This document shows positions 25,917-34,085 of a DNA stretch of 40,389 bases, one piece after another; positions within the stretch are counted from its first letter, which is position 1, and every line of letters starts with the position of its first letter. Source of the stretch: Methanomicrobiales archaeon (GTDB lineage: Archaea > Halobacteriota > Methanomicrobia > Methanomicrobiales > JACTUA01). The stretch is taken from positions 1 through 40,389 of the forward strand of contig JARYLJ010000018.1 in assembly GCA_029907705.1 (NCBI GenBank), read 5' to 3'. Below the pieces are notes generated by a model. It was not told the DNA's origin, did not search any database, and saw only the letters and a program-made list of their open reading frames with translations. Made by a program: the position numbers and the translations under genes.

Positions 25917-27121
25917 CCGAACGCCTCCGCCAGCCTCTCTCTGAAGCACCCGAACATCTCCGTCTCCACGAGTGCACCTGCCCTGTCCGTATGGCCGCCA
26001 CCAGATCCTCCGCATGCATCGGCGGCAGATCTCGCAATCGCCCCGAGGTCTAGTCGCATGCCCCTGGGTGCGCGCAGTGAGATCCGGCAGCGCCCGCCCT
26101 CCCTGGCAAAGACCGCTACGGGCCTCTGCACCTCCATGTCCCATGCGAGGGCATCCGCCACGCTACCCGTTAGCCCTGAATGCGGAACCTCGATCCAGAG
26201 TAACGCACCCTCCCCGCGTCCTGCCCCCGTCAGCGCCTCGATCACCTGCCTCCTGAAGTGGCGCATCACACCCACAGCATCCTCCAGGGCAGGCACATGG
26301 CGGAGGCAGAGTGCGGTCCCGAGGCCGCCTCTCTCCGACTTTCCACAGGAATCGACGAGCGCCATCAGCGTGTGTGCATCCTCGAGGCATTCCCGCTTCA
26401 GCAGGTAACGCGTGCCGTACAGCCTGGTGAGCGCCTCGGTCGAGGCGCCGGCGGCCGCCTCCAGCACGAGGCGAGAGAGCAGAAGATCCCGGCCCTCCCC
26501 CTCTCCCCCGTCGAGCGCTGCAGCGATACCCCGGCAGACCGCCTCGTTCCCGCTCACACCGGGGAGGTAGGGATCGATCGCATAGAGCAGGCGCTCCACA
26601 TCGTCCCCCCCTGCGAGGAGCAGGCCCTTCGCAGGTTCGATCACGCCCTTGGCGATGCCTTCGTTCACGATCCGCCTGTTTTCACCCGCGATCGCCTGCC
26701 GGTCGCCGAGCATCCCCAGGAGGGCGATGCCGGCAAGATCGGCATTGTCCCCCATCTCCATTGCGATCAGGTATGCGGCCGCCGAAGCGGAGAGGTCCCT
26801 CTGTCCATCGATTCCAAAGAGGTGGGGGTTCACATGGTACGGACCCTCGAAGATCGGTGTGTGATGATCGATCACCACCGTATCTTCAGGGAGGCTATGC
26901 AACTGCGAACCGATGTCGCAGAGGACGAGATCGCCCTTCATGTCCGCAGGCTCTGCATCCATACCGGTCCTCATCCTGAATGGCACGTCCGCCCTCCTGA
27001 GCGCATGGCACAGGATCGAACCTGCGGCGATCCCATCCGAATCATGGTGGGCATGGATCAGCACGAAGTCCCTGTCAAGCAGACAGGCCGCGACCTCGCG
27101 GACCGCACTCTCGAGCGGCAT
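25913..27121 (-). CDS. DHH-family phosphoesterase (RecJ-like)
   Basis: This is a 402-residue DHH/DHHA1 protein, a Mn-dependent phosphoesterase or 5' single-strand nuclease. The catalytic motifs are intact: HHDSDGIAAG at about 25-34, LCDIGS near 68-73, and VIDHHTP near 83-89. The C-terminal DHHA1 domain ends with GGSGGGHTDRAGALVE, the glycine-rich substrate-binding motif. The start is 3 nt after the rps15 stop, and the stop overlaps pcc1. Archaeal RecJ-like proteins in this rps15-linked position are thought to act in replication or RNA decay; the substrate cannot be read here. Confidence 0.92.
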   Translation of the reverse strand: MPLESAVREVAACLLDRDFVLIHAHHDSDGIAAGSILCHALRRADVPFRMRTGMDAEPADMKGDLVLCDIGSQLHSLPEDTVVIDHHTPIFEGPYHVNPHLFGIDGQRDLSASAAAYLIAMEMGDNADLAGIALLGMLGDRQAIAGENRRIVNEGIAKGVIEPAKGLLLAGGDDVERLLYAIDPYLPGVSGNEAVCRGIAAALDGGEGEGRDLLLSRLVLEAAAGASTEALTRLYGTRYLLKRECLEDAHTLMALVDSCGKSERGGLGTALCLRHVPALEDAVGVMRHFRRQVIEALTGAGRGEGALLWIEVPHSGLTGSVADALAWDMEVQRPVAVFAREGGRCRISLRAPRGMRLDLGAIARSAADACGGSGGGHTDRAGALVETEMFGCFRERLAEAFG

Positions 27122-27124
27122 ATC

Positions 27125-27583
27125 TCATCGGGACAGAAGGATCTCCGCGCTCTCCGGTTTGTACTCCCAGCCGGCGGGGAGCTTCCCTGCAGAGAGGTAG
27201 TACTTCACCAGCCTCCTCACCTTCGACTCCGTCAGCTGAAGCTGCCGCTTGTTGTGGAGGTCCTTCGGATTGTCCGTCAGGTGCTTCCGCATCGCGAGCG
27301 CCTTCTGGATCAGCTTCTGAAGATCCTCCGGTATCTTCGCCCCCATTCCGGCCTCCTCCACGATCCGGCTGATGCTCCTGCCCGTGGCGAGCTTCACATC
27401 GGGAACGCCGTGCTTGTCCCTCAGGATCAGCCCGATCTCTGCCGTGCTCTTCCCTGCCTTCCGGAGTTCGAGGATCTGCTTCTCGATCTCCTTCGGATCC
27501 GTCACCGACCAGGGGGGAGCCTCCTTCCGGTGCGGGCGGACGGAACCCGATACCCCTTTTCTGCGTGAATGCATCCTTGCCAT
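27125..27583 (-). CDS. rps15: Ribosomal protein S15 (uS15)
   Basis: This 30S protein binds the central domain of 16S rRNA. It is 152 residues long, with the archaeal N-terminal extension: MARMHSRRKGVSGSVRP, then a helix unit (EIEKQILELRKAGKSTAEIG) before the core (LTESKVRRLVKYYL). AGGAGGT lies 5 nt before the ATG at 27583, which settles the start although the frame is open to 27895. It heads the minus-strand run rps15-DHH-pcc1-serS-rps3ae. TTGATAAAA on the minus strand near 27722-27730 is a weak candidate TATA box. Confidence 0.96.
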   Translation of the reverse strand: MARMHSRRKGVSGSVRPHRKEAPPWSVTDPKEIEKQILELRKAGKSTAEIGLILRDKHGVPDVKLATGRSISRIVEEAGMGAKIPEDLQKLIQKALAMRKHLTDNPKDLHNKRQLQLTESKVRRLVKYYLSAGKLPAGWEYKPESAEILLSR

Positions 27584-27858
27584 CGAATACCTCCTGACGA
27601 TGAGTTGTAAGTCCACAGAAGAGCCAGACCGGCCCGTGTAATCCCCAGCCTCTCGGCGGTGCTGCACCATTGCAGGCACGTCGGACTTACAGCTGCCAGC
27701 ATCTTTCAGAAGAAAGTGCCTTTTATCAATCACCGCCTGCTGTATTAAGCGTATGCCCATCGTGGAGAACGGGGGTGCGCCACCGCTCCCTTCCGGCACC
27801 ATATGCGGCGTATCACAAGAGTGATTATCTCGGGGGCAGAAATATTCTGATCGGCCTT

Positions 27859-27929
27859 GCGGTAGTAGTCTAGCGGCAGGACAGGGGCTTCCCAAGCCTC
27901 TAGCCCGGGTTCGAATCCCGGCTACCGCA
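27859..27929 (+). tRNA. tRNA-Gly (anticodon CCC)
   Basis: A complete cloverleaf is visible. Acceptor GCGGTAG pairs with CTACCGC; D-arm is GTCTAGCGGCAGGAC; the anticodon stem GGGGC/GCCTC (one G-U) encloses loop TTCCCAA, giving anticodon CCC. The T-arm is CGGGTTCGAATCCCG and the discriminator is A. There is no intron and no encoded CCA. An AT-rich AAATATTC about 15-20 nt upstream may be part of the promoter. Confidence 0.97.
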
Positions 27930-28162
27930 TTCTCTTCTGGCGGATATCATTGTCGAAAGGGCGGGTACCGATCGTTCGATCTCCGGTCGTTCCAGAACAA
28001 GGCGGCACGGGAGACACGGTTCGGGGTCCCATGCCAGGGTCCGCACATCCGATGGGGATGCGTCGCGACCGGGCACCCGTGAAGAAAACTGATATAGTCG
28101 GGGCGCACACTCTCTCTGAAACGGCGTCTTCCTTTGCCACGGAGGAGACGGACACGGGAGAA

Positions 28163-28837
28163 ATGACAGCAGACGGAATAATCGGGCTCAGCCTTGTCAC
28201 CGATCACTGCCCCGGTGTACTGCGCGATATCGCAGCGGTCATCGCGAGGCACGATGTGAACATCCTCATCGTCCAGCAGTCGGTCATCCCCTCAGGGGCG
28301 CACAGGGGGGAGGCGGCACTCTACTTCGAATTGGATATCGGGGGGAAGCAGGACCGCGTGATTCAGGAACTGAAGTCCCTCCCGTGCGTCCATGAGGTGG
28401 TGGTCCACGAGTCCTTCGAGAGGATCTACGGGTCACGGGTGATCATCATCGGCGGAGGGGCACAGGTGGCGCAGGTCGCACTGGGTGCGGTGAATGAGGC
28501 GGACCGACATAATATCAGGGGAGAGCGCATCTCCGTGGACACGATACCACTCGTCGGAGAGGAGGATCTGGCCAGGGCGGTGGATGCGGTGGCGAGGCTT
28601 CCCCGTGCCTCGATCCTGGTGCTGGCCGGATCGCTGATGGGAGGGGAGATCTCGAAGGCGGTGGAGAGGGTGAGGGAGGCGGGCATACCTGTCATCGCCC
28701 TGAAGATGGCCGGTAGCGTTCCCAGACACGCAGATCTCGTGGTCACGGACCCAATCCAGGCAGGGGTATTTGCAGTGATGCACGTCAGCAAAAAGGCGGT
28801 CTTCGACATCGAGAAGGTGAAGGGCCGGGAGTTCTGA
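28163..28837 (+). CDS. ACT-domain protein, DUF5612 family
   Basis: This 224-residue protein belongs to a conserved methanogen family. The N-terminal ACT domain (about 5-85; [20 protein letters not shown]) usually binds amino acids or other small ligands. The rest ([57 protein letters not shown]) is the DUF5612 part, a Rossmann-like domain of unknown function. The frame is open from 27950, but the ACT domain begins just after the ATG at 28163, which has GGGAG upstream. The stop overlaps the Sua5 start by one base (TGATG). The regulatory role is inferred from the ACT domain only. Confidence 0.85.
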   Translation: MTADGIIGLSLVTDHCPGVLRDIAAVIARHDVNILIVQQSVIPSGAHRGEAALYFELDIGGKQDRVIQELKSLPCVHEVVVHESFERIYGSRVIIIGGGAQVAQVALGAVNEADRHNIRGERISVDTIPLVGEEDLARAVDAVARLPRASILVLAGSLMGGEISKAVERVREAGIPVIALKMAGSVPRHADLVVTDPIQAGVFAVMHVSKKAVFDIEKVKGREF

Positions 28838-29430
28838 TGGAGGGGACTCTCGAGCGTGCGGTGCACGTCCTCAGGCGGGGGGGACTCGTCGTCTACCCGA
28901 CCGACACCGTGTACGGCCTCGGCGCCGATGCACTCTGCGACGAAGCAGTGGAGAGGGTCTTCGAGGCGAAACAGCGCCCGTTATCGAAACCGATATCCAT
29001 CGCGGTGAACGACATGGAGATGCTCCGCTGCGTCTCGGTCGTCACTCCCGAGGCGGAGGAGTTCGCCACCCTCTTCCTCCCGGGCCCCTACACGATCGTG
29101 CTGAAGGCAAGACGCATACTCCCGAAAGTGCTGACGGGAGGAACCGATCTGATAGGCGTCAGGATACCCGCGCACGAGATCGCGCTCGCGCTGATAGAGA
29201 AGTTCGACGGGCCGATCACCGCCACCAGTGCAAACATCTCGGGGGAGAAGGATCCCGTCTCTCCTGAGGAGGTCCATGTCGTCCATGATCTCCTGATAGA
29301 CGGCCATGTACTGCCTGGCACCCCGAGCACCGTCGTCGACCTGGTCCACTTCCGGGTACTGAGAACCGGACCGGGGATGGAGGAGATCAGGGACTATCTG
29401 AAGAGAAGGGGGCAGAGAGGCGTTGGGTAG
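28837..29430 (+). CDS. tsaC: Threonylcarbamoyl-AMP synthase (Sua5/TsaC/YrdC)
   Basis: It makes threonylcarbamoyl-AMP from threonine, bicarbonate and ATP, the substrate KEOPS uses for t6A in tRNA. The 197-residue product is a single YrdC domain without the C-terminal Sua5 domain: GGLVVYPTDTVYGLGAD, KQRPLSKPISIAV, LFLPGPYTIVLKA, PITATSANISG. It overlaps the DUF5612 stop and is followed by a nucleotidyltransferase whose TTG overlaps its end by 8 nt. It ends in TAG with no early backup stop in frame. Functionally it pairs with pcc1 in this window. Confidence 0.93.
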   Translation: MEGTLERAVHVLRRGGLVVYPTDTVYGLGADALCDEAVERVFEAKQRPLSKPISIAVNDMEMLRCVSVVTPEAEEFATLFLPGPYTIVLKARRILPKVLTGGTDLIGVRIPAHEIALALIEKFDGPITATSANISGEKDPVSPEEVHVVHDLLIDGHVLPGTPSTVVDLVHFRVLRTGPGMEEIRDYLKRRGQRGVG

Positions 29431-30394
29431 GCCCGTCCGCCTGAGGGACTTCGTCGAGGACCACGATGGCTGGCTCTATTCGGTTGCGACCTACGACAAC
29501 GATCCCCTCATCGGATGCCTCCTCCGCTACGTGCCCGATCCGACGGGTGAACGCCTCAGGACGGACGGAACCAGGTACCGGAAACTTTCCTTCGAGGAGG
29601 CGTACCGGCTCGTCGAAGAGAAGAAGCCCGCGTACTCGGGCCTGGTCCAGCGGGTACCGCTGGAAGACCTCCGCAGGATCCTGAAGCCGGAGGAGGAGGT
29701 GGGGGCCGTCTGCGCACGCAATCCACGTGTGGCACGTCTCATCTCCCGATTCGACCTGCCTGCCGGTAGCTACGGCTGCACAGGATCCCTCCTCTGCGGG
29801 CTCGAGCATGCAGGCTCGGACATCGATCTCGTGATGTACGGCGATGCCTGGTTCGAGGCGAGGCGGCAGCTGCGGGAGGCGATCCGCAGGGGAGAACTGC
29901 AGGAGATCGATTTCGGGATGTGGAGGACGATCTACGAGAAGCGCCGGCCGGCGATACCCTTTCAGGTCTTCCTCTTCCACGAGCGGAGAAAGTGGAACCG
30001 CGGCCAGTTCGAGGGGACATACTTCGACCTCCTGTATACGAGGGCGTACGAGGAGCTCCCCTCTCCGCCTGTGAAGAAGGGCAGATCGCTGGGCAGGATG
30101 CGCCTGGAGGCGGTGGTAAGGGATGCAGGGCACGCGATGGACAGCCCGGCGGTCTACGAGGTGGAACACCGGGATGTGCACCGGGTCCTCTCGTTCACGC
30201 ACACATATGCGGAACAGGCGAGGGAGGGGGAGGTGATCCAGGCCTGCGGCGTCTGCGAGGAACTGAACGGCGAACGCTGGCTCGTCGTCGGCACGACGAG
30301 GGACGCGCCGGGGGAGTACATCGTCTCGAAGACGCTCCTCGAGGAGGCGGGGATCCATTACGATCCAGGGGAATGGGTACCGGAGATCGAGTGA
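29423..30394 (+). CDS. Archaeal nucleotidyltransferase-superfamily protein
   Basis: The 323-residue protein has the pol-beta nucleotidyltransferase signature in the middle: GCTGSLLCGLEHAGSDIDLVMYG, where GS and the DxD pair bind metal and nucleotide (about residues 118-140). The third carboxylate may be in the QVFLFHERRKWN region. An N-terminal part (RLRDFVEDHDGWLYSVATYD) and a C-terminal part (ACGVCEELNGERWLVVGTTR) have no motif I know. The start is TTG behind GAGAGG, overlapping tsaC. An RNA-modifying or tRNA role would fit the neighbour but is inference. Confidence 0.8.
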   Translation: MGRPVRLRDFVEDHDGWLYSVATYDNDPLIGCLLRYVPDPTGERLRTDGTRYRKLSFEEAYRLVEEKKPAYSGLVQRVPLEDLRRILKPEEEVGAVCARNPRVARLISRFDLPAGSYGCTGSLLCGLEHAGSDIDLVMYGDAWFEARRQLREAIRRGELQEIDFGMWRTIYEKRRPAIPFQVFLFHERRKWNRGQFEGTYFDLLYTRAYEELPSPPVKKGRSLGRMRLEAVVRDAGHAMDSPAVYEVEHRDVHRVLSFTHTYAEQAREGEVIQACGVCEELNGERWLVVGTTRDAPGEYIVSKTLLEEAGIHYDPGEWVPEIE

Positions 30395-30913
30395 TCGGTG
30401 GGGGCACCGGCGATCTCACACTGGCACGAACCCCTGCGGTGGCACCTTCGGCGGCCCGATGCGGGGCCGGATCGACCCCTCCACCGAAAGATCAGGAGTC
30501 CCTCTCCCCGTTTGTCCAAGGCCCCCTCACCCGTTCCATGTGGAGAACCTCGCAGTCACTCCTTTTTTTTATTCGAAAAAGGCATGCCCATGCAGGAACG
30601 CCTCTCCAAACCGCGGGAAGGACCAGATCCGCAAAGACGCGATAACCGGTGGAGGCGCTCGCTCGGCCATCGCCTGGCCATAGTTTCGGTCGAAATACCA
30701 CCCGTCGAATTCACCGAGGGGCTCCGGATCGCAGGTGCCGCCGATCGCCCTCCACCCCACTCCTGCCGGCTGCACCGCGGAAGAATCCGGATCCGCTCTT
30801 CGAGCAGGGTGAGGGCGGAGGAATCCCCTTACCCCCCTCATCAACCTGCACTTCACATGGCGATTTTCCACTCACTTCAGGCGGGCCGGAGCGATGGATC
30901 CATCGAAGCGGAT
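30395..30913. other. Gap between convergent genes, 519 nt
   Basis: No convincing gene lies here. On the minus strand a frame over 30569-30838 ends EFDGWYFDRNYGQAMAERAP... and looks weakly protein-like. It is separated from the Cas4-like stop by about 75 nt and has no clear start or Shine-Dalgarno. CGCCTCtCCA near 30600 can pair with TGGAGGCG near 30652, with one bulge. A T8 run at 30566-30573 on the plus strand could end the tsaC-nucleotidyltransferase transcript. Confidence 0.35.
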
Positions 30914-31576
30914 TCAGAAGAGGTCCGAGAGGCGCCGCGGGGCCGGTGAGCACTCGCCTGCATGCGGGCAGCTGTCGCAAGGTGCGCCTGCCGGTCTCGC
31001 GGGGATACTGCCCGAGAGGACCCGTCTCGCGGCCTCGATTGCCCTGAGCAGCATCCTCCTGTCCCTTGGCGAGGGGGTGCATGGCCTGAGCACACCGCTC
31101 GGAACATACTCCACCCAGCCGGACTCCGCCGGTATGCCCAGCGTCTCCGCGATGCAGAGGGAGAGGGCCGCCACCCTGATTCTGTCGCTGCGGTACACTC
31201 CCATCGCAGGCGCCTCGCTCGACCTCGTGACCGCGAAGAGTGGCTCACCATCGAAGAGCTTGTCCACGACGCCCCTGATCCCGTACTCCTGCGAGGAGAC
31301 ATTCAGATCCGTCTGCCTCGCTTTTGGCCATTCCCTGGCGCTGCACGCGCCGATCCAGCCTCCGAGCAGCTCCCGCATCTCGTCGCCGATCCCCGGCTGC
31401 ACCGCCCTTATCTCCCGCCAGATCGCCTCCTCCTCCAATGCCTCCCCAAGATGATAGCTCACCTGCTTCGCGATCGTGTACCGTGGAGACTCCTCCGCTG
31501 GCTTCTCCCTCTCGATATACAGCCTGACCGGGCACTGGTGCGCCCTCACCACCTGCGAGATGCCGATGAAATCCAT
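30914..31576 (-). CDS. Cas4-like (DUF83, RecB-type) protein with degenerate active site
   Basis: The 220-residue product has the Cas4 layout: an N-terminal Cys in AHQCPVRLY (C15) and a C-terminal cluster CDSCPHAGEC (C200, C203, C209), the four ligands of an Fe-S cluster. The nuclease core can be followed: GIRGVVDKLF gives the motif II Asp. The place of the E-x-K motif reads AVTRSSEAP, so Glu and Lys appear to be Val and Arg. The helix DRIRVAALSLCIAETLG follows as in Cas4. No CRISPR array or other cas gene is near. It may be a non-nuclease or altered-nuclease archaeal stand-alone member. TGA stop. Confidence 0.8.
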   Translation of the reverse strand: MDFIGISQVVRAHQCPVRLYIEREKPAEESPRYTIAKQVSYHLGEALEEEAIWREIRAVQPGIGDEMRELLGGWIGACSAREWPKARQTDLNVSSQEYGIRGVVDKLFDGEPLFAVTRSSEAPAMGVYRSDRIRVAALSLCIAETLGIPAESGWVEYVPSGVLRPCTPSPRDRRMLLRAIEAARRVLSGSIPARPAGAPCDSCPHAGECSPAPRRLSDLF

Positions 31577-31770
31577 ACAAATCCTGTGGCCGTACCGCGA
31601 CTATTGCGGCCCTTCTACACTTCTAATGGTATCGCACGGATGTTATCTCCTTCCCTTCACCTCTGCGGCCGGAGCAATATCGGGCATGAAGGATCGGGTA
31701 TGAAGCGGCCGGAGGGCCTGGCATTCGGCCGCAGGGGCCACCCAGGAGAATAATTTAAAATGGAACTGTC

Positions 31771-32691
31771 TCAACTGAAAAATCCAGAGAGGCGATGAAT
31801 GAACCCGGCGATGGCGAACTTCAACCCCTCGAAAAATCCCTCCCCCTCGATCCTGATCCTGCCTGCATCGTACGCCTCCAGAAAGAGCAGCTCCTTGCGC
31901 TCCATTGCATCGACGGTCGCCTGATCGGTAAGGATGCCGAGTGTATTGTCGGGGAGGCTCCCCTCGCCCAGCCCGATCACCCTTCCGCCATCGGTGACGA
32001 TGAACGAGGGGGAGGAGTCCATGTACACATTCATGCGTGCCGTTCCAACCAGGCGTGCAAGGGCCGGATCGATCGCACCCGGATCCCCTACCGATCTGAT
32101 ATCCGCCCCCATCAGGCGCGGAATGACGAGCGGATCGCAGGATGGCACCTCCTTTGCCTCCGGGAGATCCTCGCAGCCTTCGGCACAGTAAAGGAGGTCG
32201 AGGAGTTCGTCGTACGACAGAGGATCGTCCCCCATATCCCCGCCCGTAATCACCGCCGCACCCTCCTCCCCATACTTATCGTAGAATATCGCACGATGGA
32301 TCAGGGGGTCGCTGTATGCCCGATCCCCTGTCGAGACACGGATGCGCGGGGTCGGTGTGAGGTTGCCTTCCGTTTCCCTCCGGTACTGCCCGATGCACTC
32401 CGGATCGAGCAGGCATCTCACCGGGTTGGCGCATACGCCGAGGACACACTCCCGTCCGAATCTCGGGCGCTCGTATGCCTTACAGCCGTATGCACCGCAC
32501 GTCATGTAACCGCTCACCGCGACGCAATGCGATGGATCGCTGCAGCCGCAGTAGAGGCACTCGTAGCAGGCCGGCTTCAATGGGTCCGTGCAGCCGATGT
32601 TGTTGCCTGTATCGCACCCCTCGCCCTGATTGAAATAGCCGTTGCCGCAGTCCGCTGCGCTCCTTATCGTCACATCGGTGGTCTCAATCAC
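31771..32691 (-). CDS. C-terminal part of a secreted Cys-rich protein (after in-frame TAG)
   Basis: This 306-residue frame opens at a GTG without Shine-Dalgarno and has no signal peptide. Its first part is an extracellular-type Cys-rich region (CGNGYFNQGEGCDTGNNIGC, then CYECLYCGCSDPSHC and more). The following 180 residues form a mixed alpha/beta domain ending in RIRIEGEGFFEGLKFAIAGF; the last 70 residues faintly recall SCP2-like segments of secreted archaeal proteins (low confidence). Upstream the same frame stays open for 10 codons back to the TAG that ends the 105-aa signal-peptide gene. The two are most simply one gene of 423 codons (33039-31771) with an amber codon at position 106. Confidence 0.75.
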   Translation of the reverse strand: MIETTDVTIRSAADCGNGYFNQGEGCDTGNNIGCTDPLKPACYECLYCGCSDPSHCVAVSGYMTCGAYGCKAYERPRFGRECVLGVCANPVRCLLDPECIGQYRRETEGNLTPTPRIRVSTGDRAYSDPLIHRAIFYDKYGEEGAAVITGGDMGDDPLSYDELLDLLYCAEGCEDLPEAKEVPSCDPLVIPRLMGADIRSVGDPGAIDPALARLVGTARMNVYMDSSPSFIVTDGGRVIGLGEGSLPDNTLGILTDQATVDAMERKELLFLEAYDAGRIRIEGEGFFEGLKFAIAGFIHRLSGFFS

Positions 32692-32721
32692 CTTCGTTCC
32701 GGGCGGGATGTCGTTCGCCCT

Positions 32722-33039
32722 CTAGATGTCCCAGGGATAGTCAGCCACGGCCTTCCACGCTGCTCCGGGAAGGTCGAACCTCTTTTTGTACACCACCGTC
32801 CCGTTGCAGATCACCACGCAGACGAGGTTCCTGAAGCGTTCATCCACTTCGAAGGCCCTGCGCTCTCCGATCTTCATGGGTATGGAGATCGCGAGCTCGC
32901 CCCTCAGATCGAAACACTTCAGGATCACGCAGTCATCGGGAGGACAGCGGGCACCGAAATGGAAGGTGAAGGTGTGGGAGACCGCCCCTGCAACGGTCAC
33001 CAGCACCACGACTGCCAAAACGAGGAGATAGTATCTCAT
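32722..33039 (-). CDS. Signal-peptide-bearing N-terminal part of the TAG-interrupted secreted protein
   Basis: The 105-residue product starts MRYYLLVLAVVVLVTVAGAV, a signal peptide with likely cleavage near residue 20. It continues as a small beta-rich domain with four or five Cys (RCPPDDCVILKCF, LVCVVICNG). It ends at WDI followed by TAG, after which the frame continues into the Cys-rich gene with no intervening stop. The ATG has no Shine-Dalgarno but lies 25-30 nt after a TATA-like GATATACC, suggesting a leaderless mRNA. Alone it would be a short secreted protein; joined it supplies the export signal for the downstream part. Confidence 0.75.
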   Translation of the reverse strand: MRYYLLVLAVVVLVTVAGAVSHTFTFHFGARCPPDDCVILKCFDLRGELAISIPMKIGERRAFEVDERFRNLVCVVICNGTVVYKKRFDLPGAAWKAVADYPWDI

Positions 33040-33061
33040 CAGAAGGTGAGGTGATGCTGCC

Positions 33062-33069
33062 GGTATATC
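33062..33069 (-). promoter_or_regulatory. TATA box of the secreted Cys-rich gene (leaderless)
   Basis: On the minus strand GATATACC is centred about 26 nt before the ATG at 33039, the usual archaeal TATA to start-site distance. The sequence between is pyrimidine-rich and has no ribosome binding site. Transcription would therefore begin at or next to the start codon. Confidence 0.5.
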
Positions 33070-33222
33070 ACCTTTCTCCCGCGGAAGAACAGGGGTCGGA
33101 GGTGGCACGGCGGCATATCGCCACTCGCCTGCCTCAGAGAGCGGGGGAGAGAAGGCGGGCGCCATCGGGCGAACACCGGACCCATGCGAATCCTGATGGT
33201 TCCGGAGTAACCACTCTTCTGC

Positions 33223-33513
33223 ATGACGACACGCGAGATACAGGTGAATATACCCCAGACCCTCGACCCGGTGTACAGCAACCGCATACAGGTCGCATAC
33301 AAGGAGGACGAGTTCACGTTTCTCTTCCTCCACGAGATCCCGAACGTGAACCAGGCGAGAGCGAAGGCGATCGTCTCCATCAGTCCCAGGCATGCGAAGA
33401 ACCTCCTCGATGTGCTCGCCTCCAGCCTCCGCGACTACGAGAGCAAGTTCGGGAGCATCCAGGCACAGCAGGAGAAGCCGGTCGAGAACGTGACGATGAG
33501 GGGTTACTCCTGA
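33223..33513 (+). CDS. DUF3467 family protein
   Basis: The 96-residue product matches DUF3467, small proteins of unknown function found in bacteria and archaea. The signatures are YSNRIQVAYKEDEFTFLFLH, the central RAKAIVSISPRHAKNLLDVL, and the end SLRDYESKFGSI. A GGAG tract lies about 15 nt before the ATG. It is divergent from the secreted Cys-rich gene across a 183-nt gap and is followed by tRNA-Thr on the same strand. Role unknown. Confidence 0.88.
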   Translation: MTTREIQVNIPQTLDPVYSNRIQVAYKEDEFTFLFLHEIPNVNQARAKAIVSISPRHAKNLLDVLASSLRDYESKFGSIQAQQEKPVENVTMRGYS

Positions 33514-33587
33514 TCCCGACATTCCCCCGCCCGGGAAGAAAACGAGAGCGAATCTGCAATCCTGACTGCATCCCCTGAAAACTGGAT

Positions 33588-33602
33588 AAGCCTTATTATC
33601 GA
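33588..33602 (+). promoter_or_regulatory. TATA-like promoter element of tRNA-Thr
   Basis: AAGCCTTATTATCGA lies about 30-40 nt before the mature tRNA 5' end, the expected place for an archaeal TATA element. The stretch between is A-rich. Confidence 0.5.
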
Positions 33603-33629
33603 ACAGCAGAAAAAACTATGGAAATCCGT

Positions 33630-33701
33630 GCCGCTGTGGCTTAGTGGTATAGCGGCTGATTCGTAATCAGCAGGTCGGGGGTTCGAATCCCTCCAGCGGC
33701 T
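33630..33701 (+). tRNA. tRNA-Thr (anticodon CGT)
   Basis: A complete cloverleaf is visible. Acceptor GCCGCTG pairs with CAGCGGC; the D-arm is GCTTAGTGGTATAGC; the anticodon stem GCTGA/TCAGC encloses loop TTCGTAA, anticodon CGT. The variable loop is AGGTC, the T-arm centres on GGTTCGAATCC, and the discriminator is T. No intron, no encoded CCA. Codons ACG are read by this tRNA, which also would be a t6A target. Confidence 0.97.
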
Positions 33702-34085
33702 TGCCATTCGGCGAAAAAGTTCATCATATCGGGGTGAATCCTGTTTTTAGCACCACGGATTCGCAAAGAAAAATTCGCGCCCCCTCGGACAGTGTGATGC
33801 TGGATGGTCTCCTCTCTCTTGTAGCTCTTCTCTTTTTTTGGTTCTCTTCATGTTACTCACTCGTATTCTGCTGTATGAACAGTTACACAACCCTAAACAC
33901 AGTTATTGATATTAGATGGACGCTCGGTCGAGTACACGGCGATAATGGCGAATCGAACCGGTTCAGCGAGACACGGTCTTCCCGAAGACGTAGACACCGA
34001 TGCATTTTATGAAGAAGTGACTCGGTTGCCTGAATTCTCAAAGCGCCAGTGTGGCGGGCGATCTGGCGACCGAACTTCTGAAAAA
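33702..34085. other. Gene-poor, AT-richer stretch after tRNA-Thr
   Basis: No secure gene is visible. A plus-strand frame from the ATG at 33945 begins with plausible protein (MANRTGSARHGLPEDVDTDA and on) but loses protein character after about 40 residues; it could be a remnant. T-rich runs near 33830-33850 could terminate the tRNA transcript. Base composition is clearly lower in G+C than the rest of the window. I found no second copy of the tRNA 3' end that would mark an integrated element. Confidence 0.4.

Noticed and set aside
26258-27568. 436-codon plus-strand frame opposite the DHH gene and rps15
   Set aside because: Spans two real genes on the other strand; shadow frame.
27950-28162. 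N-terminal extension of the DUF5612 frame
   Set aside because: The segment is low in protein character and starts right after the tRNA; the ACT domain begins directly after the ATG at 28163.
30914-31576. CRISPR locus suggested by the Cas4-like gene
   Set aside because: No repeat array and no other cas gene in the window; stand-alone Cas4-like proteins are common in archaea.
31795-33054. 419-codon plus-strand frame opposite the secreted Cys-rich gene
   Set aside because: Although long, it has no signal or domain, while the minus strand encodes a signal peptide and ordered Cys motifs.
33504-33707. Minus-strand frame with a SRWRDSNPRPADYES-like start
   Set aside because: It is the antisense translation of the tRNA-Thr gene, a well-known spurious protein.
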